Positions 59,935 to 64,000 of a stretch of DNA of 64,000 nucleotides are shown piece by piece (within the stretch, counting starts at the first letter, position 1; every line of letters starts with the position of its first letter). Origin of the DNA: an uncultured Faecalicatena sp. (lineage in GTDB: Bacteria; Bacillota; Clostridia; Lachnospirales; Lachnospiraceae); assembly GCA_902489075.1 (NCBI GenBank), contig CABTYO010000012.1, forward strand, positions 6,963-70,962. Direction: 5' to 3'. Made by a program: the position numbers and the translations under genes. The notes below the pieces were generated by a model. That model had not been told where the DNA came from. It worked only from the letters and a program-made list of their open reading frames with translations, and ran no database searches.

Positions 59935-61436
59935 CTGTCCATACACTCCTCTGCCTTTTTGGTACAGCAGGCAATTCCTGCTATCAAATCTTCTGCCAAT
60001 ACACTGTAGGATCCCTTCCCGGCCTTTGCCTCATCACCGCCGCAGGCATGGAGATATACCCCCAGTACCGCCGCGTCATATGCCTCCATGTGCTGTGCAA
60101 GAAGACCTGTCGTCACCCCTGCAAGTACATCGCCGGAACCTGCCTTTGCCATTGAACTGTTCCCCGCTGTATTTACAAAAATCTGACTTTCTCTTTTCAT
60201 GACTATCGTCCGTGCGTCCTTGAGAACGCAGACTACTCCATACTTTTCCGTAAAATCCCTGACCCTCTTAAAACGTTCTTCAGCCAGCTCTCCCACAGAA
60301 CAGCCAAGCAGCCCGGACATCTCCTTCATATGTGGCGTCAGCACGACTGGTCTGTCTTCCTTTGGTAAAAGCTCCAGATGGCAGCTTAAGAGATTCAGTC
60401 CGTCCGCATCCACGACACATGGAACCTTCACAGATTCCAGAGTGGTCTTAAGAATCTGCTCCGAAATCCGGTTCTGTCCCAGTCCGCATCCAATACATAC
60501 CACATCTGCCCAGGAAAGAAGACTCTTAAGCTTCTCTTCCTGAAACTCCGTATAGGTGGAAATAATTGCCTCCGGGAGAAGCTGCTGCAAAATGATGCGG
60601 TTCTCTTCCGCTGTATAAATCTGAACCAGCCCCGCACCGCTGATATAAGCTGCCTTTGCGCTCAGATAAGCGGCACCGGACATGCCCCTGCTCCCGGTAA
60701 TCATAAGTACCTTCCCGTAAGTTCCTTTGTGGGAATTCGCCTGCCTTCTGGGCAGCAGCGCCGGCAGATCCTTTTTCTCAAAGGTATAACTCATGTTCTC
60801 CACCTTCTCAAAAAGCTTCCTGCTGATTCCGATATCTACGGTCACCGTTTTTCCCGCGTACACATGTCCCGGATGAAGGACAAGCCCCAGCTTTTCACAC
60901 TGGAATGTAACCGTAAGATCCGCCCGGAAAGCGCATCCCAGCACATTTCCTGTAGAAGAGCTGATCCCGGAAGGAATGTCCACTGCAACCTTCTTCCCCT
61001 TTAATCGGTTCATCTCTTCGATCACATCAAAATAATCCCCGGTTATCTCTCTGTTCAGTCCTACCCCGAAAACGGCATCCACTATAGTAGTATATTCTTC
61101 ATGGCTTACAGTTGTGACCACCGGAACTCCGCAATTTTCTGCAATCTTCCTCTGGGAAATGCAGTCCGGGCTCATGGAGGTCTCATGACCCACAAACACA
61201 GCTGTCACATCATAGCCTTTTTCCTTTAAAAGGCGGGCAATCGCGAAACCGTCGCCGCCGTTATTCCCTGAGCCGCAGAAAACAAGCGTCTTCCCAAGAT
61301 CTATCTCTTCCCTTTCCATAACCCAAACCGCAGAGAGCGCCGCGCGCTCCATAAGGACCATGGAAGGGATCCCGATCTCATTGATCGTGTAACTATCCGC
61401 CTTCTGCATCCATTCACCTGTTGGGAGATATCTCAT
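59931..61436 (-). CDS. nnr: bifunctional NAD(P)H-hydrate epimerase / ADP-dependent dehydratase
   Basis: 501 residues. Residues ~1-215 are the YjeF_N epimerase (FCGSGNNGGDGFAIARLL, VDAVFGVGLNREITG, AVDIPSGISSSTG). Residues ~230-490 are the carbohydrate-kinase-like dehydratase (GKVLMITGSRGMSGAAYLSAKAAYISGAGLVQI, VLTPHMKEMSGLLG, GSGDVLAGVTTGLLAQ). It repairs damaged NADHX/NADPHX. It is linked to alr by overlap and stands next to rex. TTCCTTT/GGAAGG-like site. Confidence 0.96.
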   Translation of the reverse strand: MRYLPTGEWMQKADSYTINEIGIPSMVLMERAALSAVWVMEREEIDLGKTLVFCGSGNNGGDGFAIARLLKEKGYDVTAVFVGHETSMSPDCISQRKIAENCGVPVVTTVSHEEYTTIVDAVFGVGLNREITGDYFDVIEEMNRLKGKKVAVDIPSGISSSTGNVLGCAFRADLTVTFQCEKLGLVLHPGHVYAGKTVTVDIGISRKLFEKVENMSYTFEKKDLPALLPRRQANSHKGTYGKVLMITGSRGMSGAAYLSAKAAYISGAGLVQIYTAEENRIILQQLLPEAIISTYTEFQEEKLKSLLSWADVVCIGCGLGQNRISEQILKTTLESVKVPCVVDADGLNLLSCHLELLPKEDRPVVLTPHMKEMSGLLGCSVGELAEERFKRVRDFTEKYGVVCVLKDARTIVMKRESQIFVNTAGNSSMAKAGSGDVLAGVTTGLLAQHMEAYDAAVLGVYLHACGGDEAKAGKGSYSVLAEDLIAGIACCTKKAEECMDR

Positions 61437-61488
61437 ATTACCACCTTCCTTTGTTTCAATACACGCTTACCTGGTTGAAATGAAATAA

Positions 61489-61522
61489 CGTGTAAAAAAG
61501 GCTTTGCAGCCTTCGTTACACG
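61489..61522 (-). terminator. terminator of rex
   Basis: CGTGTAA...TTACACG encloses AAGGCT-TTGC-AGCCTT. On the minus strand the stem is followed by TTTTTTAC. It lies 18 bases after the rex stop. Confidence 0.75.
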
Positions 61523-61539
61523 CTTCTTATTCTCTGTGA

Positions 61540-62190
61540 TTACTTATGTTCTTCGTTATAGCGGCTGATATTGTAGGAAAGCTTCATCAGGCTGTCTGAC
61601 AGATGTACACTCTCTACGATCACATCATCCGGCAGGTTCAGATCTGTATGTGCAAAGTTCCAGATTCCTTTAATCCCGCTGTCGATCAGCAGGTCCGCCA
61701 CCTCAAGCGCCTTTGACTTCGGTATGGTCAGTGCTGCGATCTCAATATCATTATGCTTTAAAAATGACTTTAATTCATCCATCATACGGACCGGTATGCC
61801 CCGGATGCTGACACCCTCCAGTCTTGGATTCACATCAAACAGACCTTTCAGATGAAATCCGCTCTTCTCAAAAGAAGCATAATTCGCAAGTGCCTGTCCA
61901 AGATTGCCGGCACCGATGATGATCATATTATGTTCCCTGTTGAGGCCTAAAATCTTACCGATCTCTGTATAAAGGTACTTTACATTATATCCATAACCCT
62001 GCTGACCGAAACCGCCGAAATTATTCAAATCCTGGCGGATCTGTGAAGCAGTGACGTTCATCTTCTTACTCAGATCATTCGATGAGATCCTCTCTACTCC
62101 TGCATCCAGTAATTCCCCCAAATATCTGTAATATCTTGGCAGCCGTCCAATAACCGCACGTGATATCTCTCTCTCTTCCACAGCAATCAA
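61540..62190 (-). CDS. rex: redox-sensing transcriptional repressor Rex
   Basis: 216 residues. N-terminal winged helix RAVIGRLPRYYRYLGELLDAGVERISSNDLSKKMNVTASQIRQDLNNFGGFGQQGYGYNVKYLY, then a Rossmann domain with NAD(H) motif IIIGAGNLGQALANY and GLFDVNPRLEG, and IPKSKALEVADLLIDSGIKGIWNFAH. It releases DNA when NADH rises and controls fermentation genes; a matching operator is at 46676-46689 before the Fe-ADH gene here. It has its own promoter (TTGACT/TATAAT) and terminator. Confidence 0.98.
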   Translation of the reverse strand: MIAVEEREISRAVIGRLPRYYRYLGELLDAGVERISSNDLSKKMNVTASQIRQDLNNFGGFGQQGYGYNVKYLYTEIGKILGLNREHNMIIIGAGNLGQALANYASFEKSGFHLKGLFDVNPRLEGVSIRGIPVRMMDELKSFLKHNDIEIAALTIPKSKALEVADLLIDSGIKGIWNFAHTDLNLPDDVIVESVHLSDSLMKLSYNISRYNEEHK

Positions 62191-62267
62191 CCTCCAAATT
62201 TATTCTAGTGCGCGGGCACAGTGATTCTCTGCATCATCCATCACCTGCTCTGCACCCTTGCGTCGTC

Positions 62268-62337
62268 AGTACATTGCTTTGTAAAGATCTATGCAGAACC
62301 TGCATCTTCGTACATAGGTGCTTACAAAACAATGTAC
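62268..62337. repeat. inverted repeat in the rex leader
   Basis: GTACATTGCTTTGTAA (62269-62284) and TTACAAAACAATGTAC (62322-62337) pair with one mismatch around a 37-base loop that contains TGCAG-GTT-CTGCA. It starts right at the predicted +1 of rex, so it folds in the leader or is a binding site. It does not fit the Rex consensus. Confidence 0.6.
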
Positions 62338-62345
62338 CAGACTTT

Positions 62346-62374
62346 ATTATATAGAATTGTGTCGGCAAAGTCAA
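62346..62374 (-). promoter_or_regulatory. rex promoter
   Basis: Minus strand TTGACT (62369-62374), 17 bases, TATAAT (62346-62351), close to consensus. Confidence 0.8.
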
Positions 62375-62382
62375 TTTTTTAG

Positions 62383-62410
62383 TTGTATTTTGCTCTAATT
62401 TCGTTATAAT
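62383..62410 (+). promoter_or_regulatory. promoter of the ABC-F gene, back-to-back with rex
   Basis: TTGTAT (62383-62388), 16 bases, TATAAT (62405-62410). Its -35 is only 8 bases from that of the rex promoter on the other strand. The following ~110-base leader has hairpins (GCCC-TTC-GGGC near 62447-62457; CCTTATG...CATAAGG at 62471-62497) and a 6-codon frame MPFGRI at 62445. Leaders with short frames are usual before ABC-F genes, but attenuation is not proven here. Confidence 0.65.
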
Positions 62411-62523
62411 GAAAGAAGTATACCCTTGGGGCACCTTGTATATCATGCCCTTCGGGCGCATTTAAATTTCCTTATGGCTGCAGGGTACGGCATAAGGCAC
62501 ACTCAAGACACAGGAGGTTTATT

Positions 62524-64000
62524 ATGATACTGGCATGTCATAATCTCAATAAATCATTCGGAGAACAGCTCATCGTAAAGGATGGTTCTTTCCATATAGA
62601 AGACAGAGAAAAAGCCGCATTGGTCGGCGTGAATGGAGCCGGCAAGTCTACCATTTTAAAAATGATCGTGAAAGAAGAACCCGCAGATGGCGGGGAGATC
62701 GTGCTGACAAAGGGTAAGACACTTGGATATCTTGCCCAGCAGCAGAACCTGGAGAGCGGACGCTCGATCTATGAAGAGGTCAAGACCGCCAAAGCCGCGA
62801 TTATCCAGATGGAACAGCAGATCCGTTCCATTGAACATGAATTGAAGTCGTTAAGCGGCGAAGAACTCGAAAAGCGGCTGGAGACTTACAACCGGCTCAT
62901 GTCACAGTTTGAGGCGCAGAATGGATATGCCTACGAAAGCGAGATCGTCGGCGTTTTAAAAGGACTCGGATTCACAGAGGACGATTTTTCCAAGATGACG
63001 GATACCCTCTCCGGCGGCCAGAAGACCCGTGTTTCCCTCGGCAAGCTTCTGCTCACCAAACCAGATATCCTGCTCCTTGACGAGCCGACCAACCATCTGG
63101 ACCTGAATTCGATCACCTGGCTGGAGACTTATCTTCTGAATTATCCAGGTGCTGTATTCATCGTATCCCATGACCGTTTCTTCCTGAACCGCGTTGTGAC
63201 CAAGGTCATCGAGGTGGAGAATGGCAGTGTACGCATGTATTCCGGTAACTATAAGGACTATGCCGATAAGAAACAGCAGATCCGGGATGCCATGCTCAAG
63301 GAGTATCTGAACCAGCAGCGTGAGATTAAACATCAGGAGGCTGTCATTGAGAAGCTCCGCTCCTTCAACCGTGAGAAGTCCATTAAGCGTGCAGAGAGCC
63401 GCGAAAAGCTGCTTAACAAGATGACCCTGGTAGAAAAACCGCAGGATGCCGCAAAAGAGATGCACCTGACCCTGGAGCCTTCCTGTATCAGTGGAAATGA
63501 CGTACTCTCCGTAGATGGGCTGTCCAAGGCATTTGACAGCCAGGTACTTTTTTCAGATATCAGCTTTGAGATAAAGCGTGGGGAACATGTTGCCGTGATC
63601 GGGGACAACGGGACAGGCAAGACCACACTGCTTAAGATCCTCAATCAGGTAGTCCCGCCGGACTCCGGCTCCTTTACACTGGGTTCCAAGGTAAAGATCG
63701 GATATTACGACCAGGAGCACCACGTACTGCACGAGGATAAGAATATTTTCGACGAGATCTCGGATGACTATCCGACTCTGACCAACACGCAGATCCGCAA
63801 CACACTGGCTGCATTCCAGTTTACCGGGGATGATGTATACAAACTGATCGGTGACTTAAGCGGCGGTGAGAAGGGACGCGTCTCCCTGGCAAAGCTTATG
63901 CTGTCCGAAGCCAACTTCCTGATCCTCGACGAGCCGACCCACCACCTGGATATCACCTCACAGGAGCTTCTGGAAAAAGCACTGAATGAATACACTGAGC
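62524..64000 (+). CDS. ABC-F family ATPase (partial, runs off the window)
   Basis: 492 codons are visible, with two ATP-binding cassettes and no membrane segments. First: Walker A GVNGAGKST (residues 35-43), signature LSGGQKTRVSLGKLL, Walker B ILLLDEPTNHLD. An arm and linker rich in charged helix (residues ~225-320: KKQQIRDAMLKEYLNQQREIKHQEAVIEKLRSF) follows. Second: GDNGTGKTT, LSGGEKGRVSLAKLM, ILDEPTHHLD. ABC-F proteins work on ribosomes, either for translation (EttA, YdiF, Uup) or drug protection. Start ATG at 62524 has an AGGAGG site. Most like YdiF-type; C-terminus not seen. Confidence 0.93.
   Translation, partial: MILACHNLNKSFGEQLIVKDGSFHIEDREKAALVGVNGAGKSTILKMIVKEEPADGGEIVLTKGKTLGYLAQQQNLESGRSIYEEVKTAKAAIIQMEQQIRSIEHELKSLSGEELEKRLETYNRLMSQFEAQNGYAYESEIVGVLKGLGFTEDDFSKMTDTLSGGQKTRVSLGKLLLTKPDILLLDEPTNHLDLNSITWLETYLLNYPGAVFIVSHDRFFLNRVVTKVIEVENGSVRMYSGNYKDYADKKQQIRDAMLKEYLNQQREIKHQEAVIEKLRSFNREKSIKRAESREKLLNKMTLVEKPQDAAKEMHLTLEPSCISGNDVLSVDGLSKAFDSQVLFSDISFEIKRGEHVAVIGDNGTGKTTLLKILNQVVPPDSGSFTLGSKVKIGYYDQEHHVLHEDKNIFDEISDDYPTLTNTQIRNTLAAFQFTGDDVYKLIGDLSGGEKGRVSLAKLMLSEANFLILDEPTHHLDITSQELLEKALNEYTE

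Noticed and set aside
62268..62337. Rex autoregulatory box in the rex leader
   Set aside because: The repeat lacks the GTTAA-N4-TTAAC core; reported only as an unexplained inverted repeat.

Overview
The window looks like chromosomal DNA of a low-to-mid GC anaerobic Firmicute, most likely Lachnospiraceae (Clostridia). The signs are strong AGGAGG ribosome sites, frequent GTG/TTG starts, an NfnAB-type transhydrogenase, fhs-folD one-carbon genes, Rex with a Rex-like site in an iron alcohol dehydrogenase promoter, tepA next to ftsK/spoIIIE, alr-mazF, and many Bce/Bcr-type ABC plus two-component modules. The genus cannot be fixed from the sequence alone. Almost all genes lie on the minus strand. 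No rRNA, tRNA, CRISPR, integrase or transposase was seen.

Layout: 1-16.4 kb is regulation and export. It holds a partial M28-like peptidase, an AraC/GyrI regulator, a PEBP-like protein, a MATE pump coupled to an AraC-GNAT fusion, a compact type I toxin-antitoxin candidate (3975-4324), an ECF-sigma/ABC operon, a LytTR/GHKL pair, a Bcr-type ABC transporter with its own OmpR/HK pair (both promoters carry phased 11-bp repeats), and a GyrI/WYL pair. 16.4-20.6 kb is an AT-rich run of small accessory genes, mostly acetyltransferases. 20.8-25.1 kb has a GPP34 protein, a DtxR-like regulator and the feoA-feoA-feoB ferrous iron operon with repeated TTAG-N6-CTAA-like sites. 25.2-31 kb has a helix-turn-helix/TPR regulator and a complete BceAB-RS module. 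31-38 kb holds a secreted CAP protein, a membrane-anchored lipase-like hydrolase, an RsmH paralogue next to a GGDEF-EAL protein, and a ferritin-like protein. 38-41.7 kb is AT-rich: an MNT/HEPN pair, a DUF6054-like gene, and a sortase-type surface protein enclosed by a 29-bp perfect inverted repeat.

41.7-62.2 kb is mostly core: rlmH, nfnBA, Fe-ADH, a zinc-ribbon/TPR membrane protein, folD, fhs, ftsK, tepA, metY, yebC, mazF, alr, nnr and rex. The 946-bp gap at 56411-57356 has no gene but holds two very large imperfect palindromes that share one internal three-way-junction design in opposite orientations. The window ends inside an ABC-F gene on the plus strand.

The main themes are envelope-stress and peptide-antibiotic sensing, redox and iron control (Rex, Nfn, Feo/DtxR), one-carbon metabolism, and three non-coding or rearranging candidates: the paired palindromes, the inverted-repeat-flanked surface gene and the antisense-controlled toxin.
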